DNA of 64,000 bases from Liriodendron chinense (Eukaryota; Streptophyta; Magnoliopsida; Magnoliales; Magnoliaceae): NCBI GenBank assembly GCA_003013855.2, contig ML058433.1, positions 4,959,966-5,023,965 of the forward strand, in the 5' to 3' direction. A program made the position numbers and the translations under genes. The notes under the pieces were generated by a model. It was given only the letters and a program-made list of their open reading frames with translations, ran no database searches and had not been told where the DNA came from. Shown piece after piece: positions 1-10,071 of the stretch (position 1 is the stretch's first letter; the number at the start of each line of letters is the position of its first letter).

Positions 1-279
1 TTGCAAATTGGGGGATTTGTGGGGTCCGCCTCGTGATGAATGCCGATGCACTACTCCTATCTCTTCATAATTGAGGTAATCCTCTCAAATTTGGACAGTT
101 TTGGTCACGATGACCGGTGGGGTCCACCATTGGCCCAATTTCATGCTTTTGGTCAAGTCTGGTGTGTGTGTCGCGATTCGTGCCTCGATTTCCGATGTAC
201 TGGCCCTAAGTTTGTTCGAGTGATGATTTCGGTACTCGGGATCATCGCTTCGGGGATCCTCACTTTTGGGACCCCAACA
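1..279 (-). repeat. 3' LTR of element 1, partial
   Basis: Positions 1-279 match 16488-16766 almost base for base at an offset of 16487. In element orientation the LTR begins TGTTGGGG at 279 and runs off the window. It follows a polypurine tract. The five differences from the 5' LTR are mostly transitions. An open frame through this stretch is an LTR coincidence and not a gene. Confidence 0.9.
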
Positions 280-290
280 GATGCCCCTCC
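280..290 (-). promoter_or_regulatory. Polypurine tract of element 1
   Basis: On the minus strand the bases directly before the 3' LTR read GGAGGGGCATC, then TG. The same GGGGCATC ending precedes the LTRs of family X and element D, so it is the plus-strand priming site shared by these Tat elements. Confidence 0.75.
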
Positions 291-349
291 GATGTGTTGG
301 GATGGACGCGCGACGGTCCATGGCGACGCATCGGATTTTCTGGGTCCCA

Positions 350-360
350 CTATAAATAGG
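350..360 (+). promoter_or_regulatory. TATA box of the antisense promoter, element 1
   Basis: CTATAAATAGG lies 70 bp inside the element and reads toward the plus-strand antisense genes, opposite to gag-pol. It is a near-perfect plant TATA box. Transcription would be expected to start about 30 bp downstream and make a leader of roughly 1.2 kb before the first ATG at 1579, unless the leader is spliced. Confidence 0.6.
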
Positions 361-413
361 GGAATCCAGGTTATTTCGTCATTTCACTGTTCATTTTCGA
401 CGACCAGAGCTCT

Positions 414-930
414 CAGCCAGCGCATCGATTTTTTCGCCAGCGCATCGAATTAATATCTCCAGCGCATCGAAAAATAAGGTAGCGCGTCGAGTTATTCGCA
501 GTTGTGCATTTTGTCGACGCACTACGCATAGCGCGGCTATCAATTTGAACTTGTGAATTTTCGACTTTCTGAACGCGCCATAGGGCAGCGCATACAATAA
601 GTGGTCGCACTGGACTCAATGCATTGGTTTAACTTGAAATCTTCCATCTTATCGACGCGCTAGGGTCAGCGCGTCCTCTCGTGCCTTGTGGAAACCCATT
701 CATGACGCGCTGAGCTTTGCGCGGTTTCACTAACTCATTAATCGATGCGCTAGCCCCAGCGCGTACCCGCGTGCCTGGGAAACCTTATTTAATTGATGCG
801 CTAAGGTGTGGCGCTCGTCAAAATTCTTGTCTTTAGTGAATTTACCATTTCCTGGACGCGCTGGGCCCGGCGCGTCATGTTTTTAGACTTGTGAGTTTGC
901 ATGATTTTCGCGACGCGTTGGGCTCTGCGC
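414..930 (+). repeat. Array of GC-rich palindromes in the antisense leader of element 1
   Basis: Imperfect inverted repeats of the form GACGCGCT-GGG-CCC-AGCGCGTC recur about every 50 bp, for example near 654-675, 704, 743, 797, 855-877 and 911. Shorter CCAGCGCATCGA copies lie at 414-475. The same palindrome is abundant in the LTR (15540-15910 and 16120-16450). The arms could form hairpins in RNA. The rest of 280-1578 shows no credible reading frame. Confidence 0.75.
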
Positions 931-1570
931 GTGCGATTTTGGGACTTAGTGAAATTTATTGGATTGTCACGTAAACCGGCTCCCGCACATATTTCCAGAC
1001 TTGGTTAATTGGCCCGGTTGTTGAGCGTATTAAAGCCGGCGAGCAGTGATTTCTGAGTTTGAGAAGTTGTCCAATTCCAGTGCCCTACTTTAGTGTGCTT
1101 ATCGTGGCTTAACACACTCACTTGCGGGTTCATTTGACCGTTGCTCACGATATTTGGGACTTGTTCCGGGTACGTGGGGTCTCACGCACCCTCTTATTAA
1201 ACCAGGTTTGCTTTGAGCATCACCAGGGTATGTGAAACCTCGCGTATCTAGCCCGTGGGCCTCAGTGGAGTCTGTGGTTTCCGCAAATTTTGTGTCGGCG
1301 GTCCGTCGTGTCTTCAAAGGGTGTGAATCCCTATGCCTCTGTTTCGTATTCGCGTATGCGTGCCAATTGTCCTAGGGAGGCGTAGGGTCTCACGCACTTG
1401 GGAGACTTCCTGGCTGCCTTAATTTAATGGGCAATTCTAGTGGTGATTTAAAATGATGTTTTGAGCATACCTTTGCATGTCTTTTCTCGGCTTCTCTGAC
1501 TTTACGCGAGTGGCTTTGCGCGCTTTTCTTTTGTCGGACCGCCTCATTTGGTTCATCCGTCTTGTTTTTT

Positions 1571-1575
1571 AGCAG
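1571..1575 (+). promoter_or_regulatory. Splice-acceptor-like site before the first antisense ORF
   Basis: A T-rich run followed by agcag ends 3 bp before the ATGGCC start at 1579. The same arrangement (cgttgcag, 6 bp before ATGGCC) occurs at 2588 before the second antisense ORF. This suggests one upstream leader spliced to alternative coding exons. It is an inference from consensus only. Confidence 0.35.
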
Positions 1576-1578
1576 ACA

Positions 1579-2204
1579 ATGGCCATAACCAGTGCTTCCC
1601 TTCGCGCTGCCCGGGACTGCATGGGGCGGCTCCTAAACGATCTAGACCACCCCGAGGCTTGGTCATCTCTTGCTGGTCAATGTGATGAGGTGGCCGAAGC
1701 CCTGACTTATCTTGGTGCTGAATCCCGCCCCATTCTCCGAGCTCTTCAGAATATCTCGGCGATGGCTTCTATCTCCGACAAACGCAAGGAGGCTATCTCT
1801 GGTTTCATCGGCGATTCTTCCCTCCTGGAGGAATTGGCGGTTCTGGAGGCGGCAGAGCCTTCTCTGGCTGCTTCCTTCCTATCCCTCTCGAAGCGTCTCC
1901 ACTTCCTAAAGGAGGAGAAGAGGGAGAGCAGGAGGTTCCTGGCTTGGCTCATCCCTTGGCGGAGGCCGAGTACCCGGATCGTCGCGCCGGCATTTGGAGG
2001 ATGGTCAGAGCGGCTATCCGGGAGCACGACGACCTGGCGATTGACTTGTCTGCGATAAGGAACTACGCCAATGCTGAGCACTTGAACTTCGATCTTGTGC
2101 AACAATGCATCTCCATCCTGGTGGACTTGGTCTTCAAGGAGGCCCAGATTCAAGCGAATGTCGATGAGCTGAGGGCTCGAGTTCTTCCTCTGGCGCAGGA
2201 CTGA
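1579..2204 (+). pseudogene. Antisense ORF-a of element 1, helical protein, frameshifted
   Basis: The reading frame starts at ATG 1579 (MAITSASLRAARDC) and continues in another frame from about 1930 to the stop at 2204 (ending LRARVLPLAQD), so a single frameshift splits a product of about 208 residues. The composition is rich in Leu, Ala, Glu and Arg with heptad-like spacing and suggests a helical or coiled-coil protein. I recognise no domain. It lies on the strand opposite to pol, in the region where Tat elements carry antisense ORFs, and is separate from the plant-mobile-domain ORF that follows. It could be an alternative first exon of the same transcription unit. Confidence 0.5.
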
Positions 2205-2576
2205 AATCTTCATTTTCTGGCTTCGGGGAGGGGTCCCCACAATTTTGAGTAATTTCATATTGACTGTCGATTTTTATCAGTTTTTAAACAATTAACATTT
2301 AACGATTTGGGCTTTGGCATAGCCCTCGTGGTTTAATGAATGCTAATTATACTTTTTCCGCTTTACTTCTGCCTCTCGAAAGCTTGTGTGTTTGTGATGA
2401 TGTTGTTGCGGATGTTGTCGTTTCATTTCTTTTCATTGGTTGATGATGTCGCGTAGTGGCCTGGATCGGCGCTCGTTCTTTGTTTGCTTGTTGCCTCGTA
2501 CGCCTTTGGATTTTGTGAACGTTTTGATTGGTCTTTATGGGGATATTTTCATTTGCTCTGTACTTAAGCCCTTTCT

Positions 2577-4953
2577 ATGCCGTTGCAGATTATAATGGCC
2601 AGCAATCCTTCGCAAGCCGGTCCTTCGGGTCCGCCTCAAACTCCATCCAAGCGTAAACGTGCTGCCATCAAGCAGGTTTCCAGACCGTCAGCTGAGAATC
2701 CACAGTGGTTTCTCCCGCCTGAGACATTCAACTTTTACGAACGTATTCTGATCCTTCCGAAGAATGTTCAACGAAAGATACTCTATGACAAGGCCTTACC
2801 CCCCCCTCCTGATGAGGGTACCCAGGAGGAATGGGATGCATGGTACGCTCCCTTACAAGGTTTCCGAACGATGAGGCTGTCGGATCTGAAGAGGGCGAAG
2901 CGAGCCCGATTGTGCCCGCCCAGTCTGCTAAGCGAGGTCGTCCAAAGACGACTGGGAAGAGCGCTAAGCAGGTCTATATGGAGAACCAGACTAGGTCGAA
3001 GTCCGATAGGATGAGGGTTGTCTGGTCTTCTGTGAAGCTGCCAGTATCATCTCTCGTGATTCGCAACCCTTACACGAAGCAATTCATCCGCTTTCCTAAA
3101 AGCTTCCAGAGATATCGTTCTCTGCCAAGCATTGAGCCCTCTGATATAAGTCGCGCAAATTCTTTCTACAGCGTCGACTCCTGGACGTCCATTCCGGAGA
3201 CGTTCGTTAACTGTGCTATATCTAAGAACGGCACGTTACAGTCTGTCCTCGGGGAGAAGGACATGATATTTTTGGAGCCAAACCACGACCCTCATCTGCC
3301 ATTTCCAACACACTACTACGAGACCCTGCGCCAAAGGTTTCGTCCTCTGTCTGATGTAGAAATTTGGCCGACCGGGGGTTTCAGGACCCGAGGACATTTA
3401 AGCCCTCACCCCGGTTATGAAGCTTAGGCCAATCGGATAGTTGTTCAGCATGAAGAGACCTTGAAGCAAGTAGGTCTCCTTCGGGCCATCCAAGCGACGT
3501 CAAGTTACTTCCATCGGGAACCTTGCATCTATAAGGGGTTCCTGAACCATTGGAGTTCCATCACCAACTCCTTCCATCTGCCTTGTGGAGAAATGAGTAT
3601 CTCCCTCTGGGATCTGTATCGGATAGCAGGTCTCCCTATCCGTGGCAGAATCTACGATGAATGGACTCCTAGTGATGAGGAGCTGTCCAAGAAGAAGAAG
3701 GGTGCTGATGAAGGCTTTTATTCAGAAGCCTGCTACGAACTATTCGCGGAGCTTCCGCAATTTTTGGGTTCCAAGGATAAGGTGCCCTTTGAGGACTGGC
3801 TGGTTTACTTTAGTCACGGTCTGAAGTGAGTTTCTTCTCTTGTCTTGCACTGTTCGCGTCCTATTTCATTCCTTTCTTCCGCTGATGGTTTTCTTCCTGT
3901 CTCAGCTTAAATTACGGACCGTACGATGAAGGTCGCAAGGACAAGTTGATTCTGGAGGCCAAAATGAAAAAGAAGTTCCCACAGCCAAACAAGCTCTCTC
4001 CCACCTGCGAACTTGCTGGGTTTTTAGCCTACTGGCTATGCTGTGTGGCCCTCCCGAGCTCCAAGCAAGCGGATAGTGTGAGGGTCTCCTGCTTTGCTGT
4101 TGCAGGGAGTCTGGCTAACGGCCATCGCTACGCATTGGCCCCGGTGGTATTGTGCTTCATATATCGGGCCTTTGGCGGCGTCATCAGTAATAAGGGTTCA
4201 GCTTCCTTTGGATAAAATTCTTCTTATTGTGGGTGGCATTTCTTCTCGGGATGGCTTGGAGTCTATTTCCCATGGGTCTATGGCATGGATCTCAAGGACT
4301 TCATCCAGAGGGGATCTGTTCTGCTACACGCTTTTCAGAAACGGAAGATGATAAGCGGAAACTTGGCGACTATCGAGGCAGAGATAGCTCGTCATGATGA
4401 CGTCGACTTCTTCCTCTTCTCGGGGACCAACAGCGAGGATCCAGACCTGCTCGATGATGACGAGAGCCTCAGTTCTTATCACCGCTCATTTTTGGTGTCC
4501 ATTCGCCCGAGCTCGTTGCCTTTAAGAGAGGGCGCTGAGTTTTGGAGAGAGCCATACTACCCGAACCGATTTGCCAGGCAGTTCGGTTATGATCAAGGGG
4601 TACTGGAGTCGCTTGAACCAGTGACGAGAGAGCAGCGGGCATACGGCACAGGACCGATCCATTGGAAGTGGATATGGCGACAGCTTCTGCTTACCAGGTC
4701 GGGTTGTTCTTTCATTGTCCCGGGCACAGAGTATGTCCCCGGCGCCACATATGGATGGATGCGGTGGTGGGCTCACCAATATTCCTTGATCCGCAACAAC
4801 CGACACGTAACCGATCCTATCTTCGTCTCCCCTCCGATTGTCAATCCTACTCCCGCCGACGGCTTAGGTTATGTGGCAGAGCCGCTCCATCAATTGGCTA
4901 CTCCAGTGCGTGCAGAAGTTCATGACCTCTCTGAACGTTATAATAGATCATGA
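2577..4953 (+). pseudogene. Antisense ORF-b of element 1: plant mobile domain (aminotransferase-like) protein
   Basis: The best start is ATG 2595 (MASNPSQAG), just after an acceptor-like cgttgcag. A basic N-terminal region is followed by a plant mobile domain (PMD) of the kind captured by retrotransposons. Diagnostic stretches are FHLPCGEMSISLWDLYRIAGLPIRG (split here as FHLPCGEMS and LYRIAGLPI) at 3570-3645, ELAGFLAYWLCC at 4006-4040, and FFSGWLGVYFP near 4240. An 80-bp intron (3826-3905) restores the frame between the two PMD halves. Lesions visible: a frameshift near 2870-2890, a stop at 3425, and an in-frame TAA near 4213. Known relatives occur as antisense ORFs in Tat elements and as host MAIN-like genes. 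The function in the element is unknown. Confidence 0.75.
3826..3905 (+). other. Intron in the PMD antisense gene
   Basis: The donor GTGAGT at 3826 and acceptor tctcag ending at 3905 bound 80 bp. Removing them joins the exon ending GLKish at 3825 to LNYGPYDEG in an open frame, in the middle of the PMD fold. Preservation of consensus borders and frame supports real splicing on the antisense strand of the element. Confidence 0.75.
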
Positions 4954-5041
4954 GAAACCTTAGCACACACTCGAAGGGTGGTTCGCTTATGGCCAGAGGA
5001 TCACGCTACAAGGGAACCCGGATTCCCCACTCGTCGGTCCC

Positions 5042-6211
5042 ATGGCAGAGGGGCAGAGGGAACGTTATGATATTGGCGATGATGATGATGGCGAGGCTGC
5101 CGGTGATGAGGACGGTGACGAGGAAGATGCTGCTGATGACGGCGGAGGAGACGAAAATGATGATGACGCTGGTGATGGCAATGATGGAGGGGGTGATATT
5201 GGTGAGGATGTCACCAGAGAGGGTGGAGAGGGTGGCGACGAGGGAGATATTGTTGCGATCGCAGGTACTCCGCCGTCTGGTGGTCAGGGAGGTCGCGGCC
5301 AGAGCCCAGCAGGTTGGACGAGCCTGTCCAGACGTTCTGTTCCCGGGGATAGTGATTTCGAACCGTCTCCTGAACGTTCCGGGCCTCCCATAAAGACTGC
5401 TCACCGCGTCCCTGTTTCTGATGGAGGCAAGAAAATAAAGGCCCTATTGAGGTTATACATGGATGAGAAGGCACGGAGTCGACTCCCCCATGCCGCCGGC
5501 GGCGTTCCGACCGATGATGCAAGCGGGCCAAGGGAAGAAGGGGAGATGAGCTCACAGGCGGGCCTCAGCGGAGATCGTCCTGTGAAGGGATGTGAAGGTA
5601 GCGAGCCAGTATATGAGAGATCTGTTCCTGAGGTAGACATAGAACCCGTCCCTATGGACATCGATGGTGAGCCGCGAGCTGAAGACCCCCCTCTCGCCGA
5701 TCCTGTCAATACCGAGGCTGCAGCGAACCCTAGCCCCACTCCTGAGGCGAGATTTGTTGTTTCTATAGAAGAGGCATCACTCCTACCCCAAGGAACCATG
5801 CTTGCAGATGTCGCTAGCGCACCAGAGCCTATTGCCGAAGTGCCCCGACTGCTGAACCAGTCCGAGCTATCTCTGCCCCTGAGGTCGTTATTCTTTTTTC
5901 CCCTGAAATGCCTAAGTCGGCAGCGGAAGTCGCGATTGGATGTGCCCCTAGTTCGTCGAGACCTGTTGCCTCAACTAGTGCACTGGATGACGAAACCCCT
6001 GTTGGTATACTACTTTCCTTTATCGTTTGCTTGCTTCTCTTCTTTCTCTAGTGTGCTAATGTTTACCGTTTCTTTTACCAGCCACTGCCCCTGCCAGCGT
6101 CCCGGCTCCTGTAGTCTTGCCCGAGGCATTCCTCTCATCTCTCCGAGGCTTATCAAGGACCAAGGCGAACCTTCTGAAGAGCTTACTGTCCGACATCGTC
6201 GATTCACTTAG
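5042..6211 (+). pseudogene. Antisense ORF-b, acidic and low-complexity C-terminal part
   Basis: The frame opens with an Asp/Glu/Gly-rich tract (5060-5250), then a Pro/Ser/Glu-rich segment. It is in a different frame from the PMD part, so a frameshift or another splice lies near 4950-5040. A second frame change near 5870-5895 moves the sense reading to a frame that runs to an intron donor at 6005. The acidic stretch looks like a flexible linker. Composition is the only clue; no domain is recognised. Confidence 0.5.
6005..6081 (+). other. Probable second intron of the PMD antisense gene
   Basis: GTATAC donor at 6005 and a pyrimidine-rich stretch ending ttttaccag at 6081 enclose 77 T-rich bases. 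Joining the flanks gives an open Pro/Ala-rich then helical frame (SLRGLSRTKANLLKSLL) up to a TAG near 6250. Confidence 0.5.
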
Positions 6212-6421
6212 GAAAGGAGATGAAGGGTCCATCTTGGACGAGGCACTGTAGGCGTTGGAACTCACTGCTACGTGGCTTGGAGTTGACATTTCTTCGATAG
6301 TTAGCCACGTGTCCCAGTTCAAGGATGGAATGGCTCAAGTGAACGAGGCGAGGCACCTTAAGACTGACCCCTCTGTTGAAGAAAAGCGCGGTCAGTTGCG
6401 GTCCTTCTTCCGGAACTAGAG

Positions 6422-6784
6422 TTGCACGAGGCGGATGTGGCCACAGTACAGAAGGATTGGCGAGCTGTAGATACTGAGCATCAAGAGGCCACCAGGCGTC
6501 TCGCAGAAATTGAGGATGAGATGGCCCGATTACGTGCTGAACATTCTGTCGTCCATTTCAAACTTTCGAAACTCGGTGGTCAGAAAGCAAGCCTGCAGTC
6601 TTCCATTGACCAACGCAAGGCGGAGTGTAACGCTGTGAGGGCACGAATTACGGAGCTGCAGCGGTCTCTCCAAGATACTCCTGACCCTGTCCAAGTCTTG
6701 GCCGAGGCTGAGGCAAGACAGAAGGCAATTGCGGGGTCTGCAGTTAATCTATTGGAGCAGTGTTTGAGAACTTTAGATGGTTAG
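6422..6784 (+). pseudogene. Antisense ORF-b, C-terminal coiled coil
   Basis: About 120 residues with strong heptad character (for example TRRLAEIEDEMARLRAEH and VRARITELQRSL) end at the stop at 6784. The same tail architecture, a helical domain after a variable linker, ends the Transposase_28 antisense gene of element D at 56122-56412. This suggests oligomerisation as a common property of these accessory proteins. It lies in the same broad transcription unit as the PMD but is out of frame with it as read. Confidence 0.55.
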
Positions 6785-7217
6785 GCTGTAATAATAATGA
6801 TTCTTTTGTAGTTTTAAAACACGTTGTAACGAATGTTGTATCATTATGTATACCATTGTGATGCTGAGTTCATATTGTGCTTTTTAGCCTGCTTGCCGTT
6901 CCTCTTGAGTTCGAATGCAAAATAGATTGTGCTATTTGGAAAGGGACGTCCCCCTGTTAGGACTTAAACCTACGCATGTGCACGAGGATGTAGCCGGGCC
7001 TCGGCTTAGGGCTTTTCTTGATTTTAATAATCTCGAAAAGGCATGGTGTCCTGCTTGACGTGTCTTGAGCCTTGGTGACCCTTTCAGGTACCTGCGTAAG
7101 CATAAAGCAGATGATTAGCATTTTAGTTTAGCCATTGCATGGCATCCTTTCTTTTGGCATCTACTCTATTACATTCCCTCTACTGGGGTATTTACAATTT
7201 GCGATGATAAGTTTATG
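6785..7217. other. Spacer between convergent antisense gene and pol
   Basis: About 430 bp between the 3' end of the plus-strand aORF and the 3' end of minus-strand pol. It is AT-rich with no credible frame. Both transcripts must end or overlap here. No sharp terminator is recognisable. Confidence 0.6.
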
Positions 7218-8225
7218 TCAGGTGTAATATCTTTTCAAGAATCGGCCACTCACTAGCGAACTGATGCCCTGCCCTTTGCAATCTATTACCCGATAGGCTC
7301 CGTTGGAATATACTTCGTCGATGATGCAGACGGGATCCCATTTTGGGTCGAATTTACTTTTCAGCCCTTGGGTCGGTGCCGGACGCTTCATCATTAGCAC
7401 AAGATCACCTTTCTTGAATGATCTGCCCCTGACGCGCTTATCGTACGTGGCGAAAATTTGCTTTTAATATATCTCGAGCCTCTGCTGGGCAGCGAGCCTC
7501 TTTTCGTCTAAATCATCGAGTTCGACCATCCGGCTCTTAGCATTATGTTCGGTTGTCAGGGAGTGTCGGAGAGCGACCCGTAGTGACTCAACTTGTATTT
7601 CCATTGGGATCACGACTTCTGTACCGTATACCAGTGAGTAGGGCGTAGCCCGGGTGGCCGTGCGGTGTGTAGTTCGATAAGCCCACAGTGCTTCAGGCAA
7701 CCGTCTGTCCCAGTCCTTCTTATTTTCTCCCACTGTCTTTTTCAGAATCTTCATAATAGTTTTGTTGAATGCTTCGGCCAATCCATTCGCAGGAGGATAA
7801 TAGGGCGATGAGTAGCAATGTTTGATCTTGAATTTTGCACACAGTTTATCGACAGTAGCATTCTTGAAGGGCGTCCCGTTGTCCGTAGTGATTCTCTCGG
7901 GAATACCATGCCTGTATAATATGGCGTGATGGATGAAACCTTCGACATGTTTGGCTTTCACGTTTCTCAGGGCGACTGCTTCGGCCCATTTAGAGAAATA
8001 GTCGGTTGCTGCGAGGATGTACTGATGTCCCTGGGAGGATGGTGGACTGATCGGCCCGATCACGTCCATGCCCCAGGCTACAAAAGGCCAGGACATTACC
8101 GACTGATGCAACTCTTCCGGTGGTGAATGGATGATATCGGCATGAACTTGACACTGGTGACACTTCTTCACGTATTCCATTGCGTCTTTTGCCATAGCAG
8201 GCCAGTAGTAACCCATGTGTCGCAC
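7218..8225 (-). pseudogene. Integrase of element 1
   Basis: Ty3/gypsy integrase. The zinc-binding region ends CHQC (from CVKKCHQC-like residues), and the catalytic core shows Asp in WGMDVIG, Asp in TTDNGTPF and Glu in GLAEAFNK, the DDE triad. The C-terminal part resumes at 7400-7218 after an in-frame TAA near 7464 and has the KFDPKWDP...YRV core typical of these integrases. No chromodomain is seen, in agreement with the Tat lineage. A one-base frameshift near 8262 separates it from the preceding RNase H. It inserts element cDNA into chromosomal DNA; the stop and shift make this copy inactive as read. Confidence 0.88.
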
Positions 8226-8997
8226 GCGATGATGTAAATTCTTCCCTCCCTGGTAAACCGCATTCTCCTCCGTGAGCTTCTTTCAAGGTGTTACGTGCCT
8301 CATCTTGGTTTAGACACCGCAGCAGCATTCCCTCGTACGATCGTTTATAAAGTACGTCATTCTGGAGTATGAATGAGTCGGCGCGTCTTCTGATTTGTGT
8401 GCGCATTTTAGGCTCTTCTGGCAGAAATCCGTACTTCAGATAGTCAATGAATGATTTTCTCCAATCATCTTCCGCTGTGATCTCAAAGCAGCAAACGGGA
8501 TTGGCACTCAATTCTCCATTGCGCAGCGCAGTCGTCGGCAGGATTCTTCTTTCTTCAATCGTAACCTGAAGTGGGCTGCCTCCAGGGTTAGACAAAGCAG
8601 CGGCTAGACTGGCGAGTGCATCAGCTCGTACATTCTCCTGCCTTGGTATGTGCGAGATACTGCTGTTCCGAAACCGCTCAAACATGGACTGCGCTTGGTG
8701 GCAATAGGGCGATAACTCGGGTTTGCGGACTTCGTACTCTGTCGTCAATTGTCCGATGACAAGCCTAGAGTCACCGTAGATACGTATTTCCTTGATTTGC
8801 ATTTCCAGGGCCAACTGTAGTCCAATAATAAGAGCCTGGTACTCTGCTTCGTTGTTGGTGCATGCCGGAACTAACGTGAATGAATGGGGTAGCAGGTCCC
8901 CTTGCGGACTGATGAATATAACTCCTGCCCCTGACCCTATCGCCCTGGCTGCGCCGTCGAAATACATCTCCCAGTGGCGTGCTTCTTTAGTCGTCAT
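7990..8997 (-). pseudogene. Second, plant-type RNase H (aRNH) and linker of element 1
   Basis: The start MTTKEARHWEMYFDGAA carries the first catalytic Asp in YFDGAA. Glu follows in NNEAEYQAL, Asp in IYGDSRLVI, and a final Asp in VRADALASL. This complete second RNase H between the RT-associated RNase H and integrase is a hallmark of Tat elements. It lies in a different frame from the RT region, so a frameshift occurs near 8990. The tail (to 7990) is out-of-frame integrase sequence. Confidence 0.85.
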
Positions 8998-10045
8998 GAC
9001 CTGCTCGTCTGGGAAGGTCGTACTCTATTTCTTCACCGCTTGGTACTGGATGTGCGGCAAGGAAATCTACGATAGCTTGCCCTTTGACGGCCAGAGCCGG
9101 CATGTATGTCAAGTCAAATTCTGACAAGAGAAGGGCCCACTTGGCCAGCCGCCCAGACAACATGGGTCTGTTCATGAGAAACTTGAGGGGATCCGCTTTG
9201 GATATCAATGTTATCTGATGAGAGAGACAGTAATGTCTGAGCTTTTTGACAGCAAAGATCAATGCCAAACAAATTTTCTCGATTGCTGAGTAGTTAAACT
9301 CGGCTCCCACCAACGTGCAGCTAAGGTAATAGAGTGCGCTTTCCTTCCCTTCTTCGTTCTTCTGGGCTAAGAGGGCTCCAAGTGAATTTTCACCGACGGC
9401 AATGTAGAGGATTAGTGGCTCCCCTTTGATCGGTGCCGTAAGGACTGGAGATTTGTCAAGCAAGTCTTTCAGAGAGTCGAACGCTTTCTGGCAGGCATCG
9501 TCCCACTCAAACTGTACCCCTTTCTTGTTGAGGCGCGAAAATGGTTGACAACGACCGGATAAGTTTGATATGAACCTTCTTAGGTATGCGACCCGGCCTT
9601 GGAAGCTTTTCAGCTCTTTGAGATTCTTCGGAGGTGGCATTTCCCTGATCGCCTTAATCTTCGTAGGGTCGATCTCTATGCCTCGGTGTCTGATAACAAA
9701 TCCTAAAAACTTGCCAGAGGAAACCCCGAATGCGCACTTTAACGGATTCATGCGAAGGCTTTTCTTTCTCAGTCTTTGGAATACTTGCCTTAGATGCTCT
9801 CTGTGTTGTTCATGCCCGGCCGACCTCACTACCAGATCGTCTACATAGCATTCGACATGTTTATGCATCATGTCCTGGAAGATCACTTGCATCGCACGCT
9901 GATACGTTGCCCCTGCGTTTTTCAACCCAAACGGCATCACGCGGTAACAGTATATGCCCAGCATTGTACGGAATGCTGTCGATTCCTCATCCTCTGGGGC
10001 CATACGAATCTGATTATACCCTGAGTAACCGTCCATAAAGGACAT
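8987..10045 (-). pseudogene. Reverse transcriptase core and RT-associated RNase H of element 1
   Basis: The RT palm and thumb are recognised from FMDGYSGYNQI, VMPFGLKNAGATYQRAM and the catalytic YVDD box (CYVDDLVV). The RNase H that follows appears degenerate: it keeps the fold (ALLAQKNEEGKESALYYLS, YSAIEKICLALIFAVKKLRHY) but the usual first catalytic Asp is not evident (LYIAVGENSLGALLA). That agrees with relaxed function where a second RNase H is present. A one-base shift near 10088 separates it from the N-terminal RT. Confidence 0.9.
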
Positions 10046-10071
10046 TACTACGTATCCTATCGTGCTGTCGA

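Noticed and set aside
40..453. Open plus-strand frame of 137 codons at the left edge
   Set aside because: It lies in the LTR and recurs almost unchanged at 16527-16778 in the other LTR; coding has no support.
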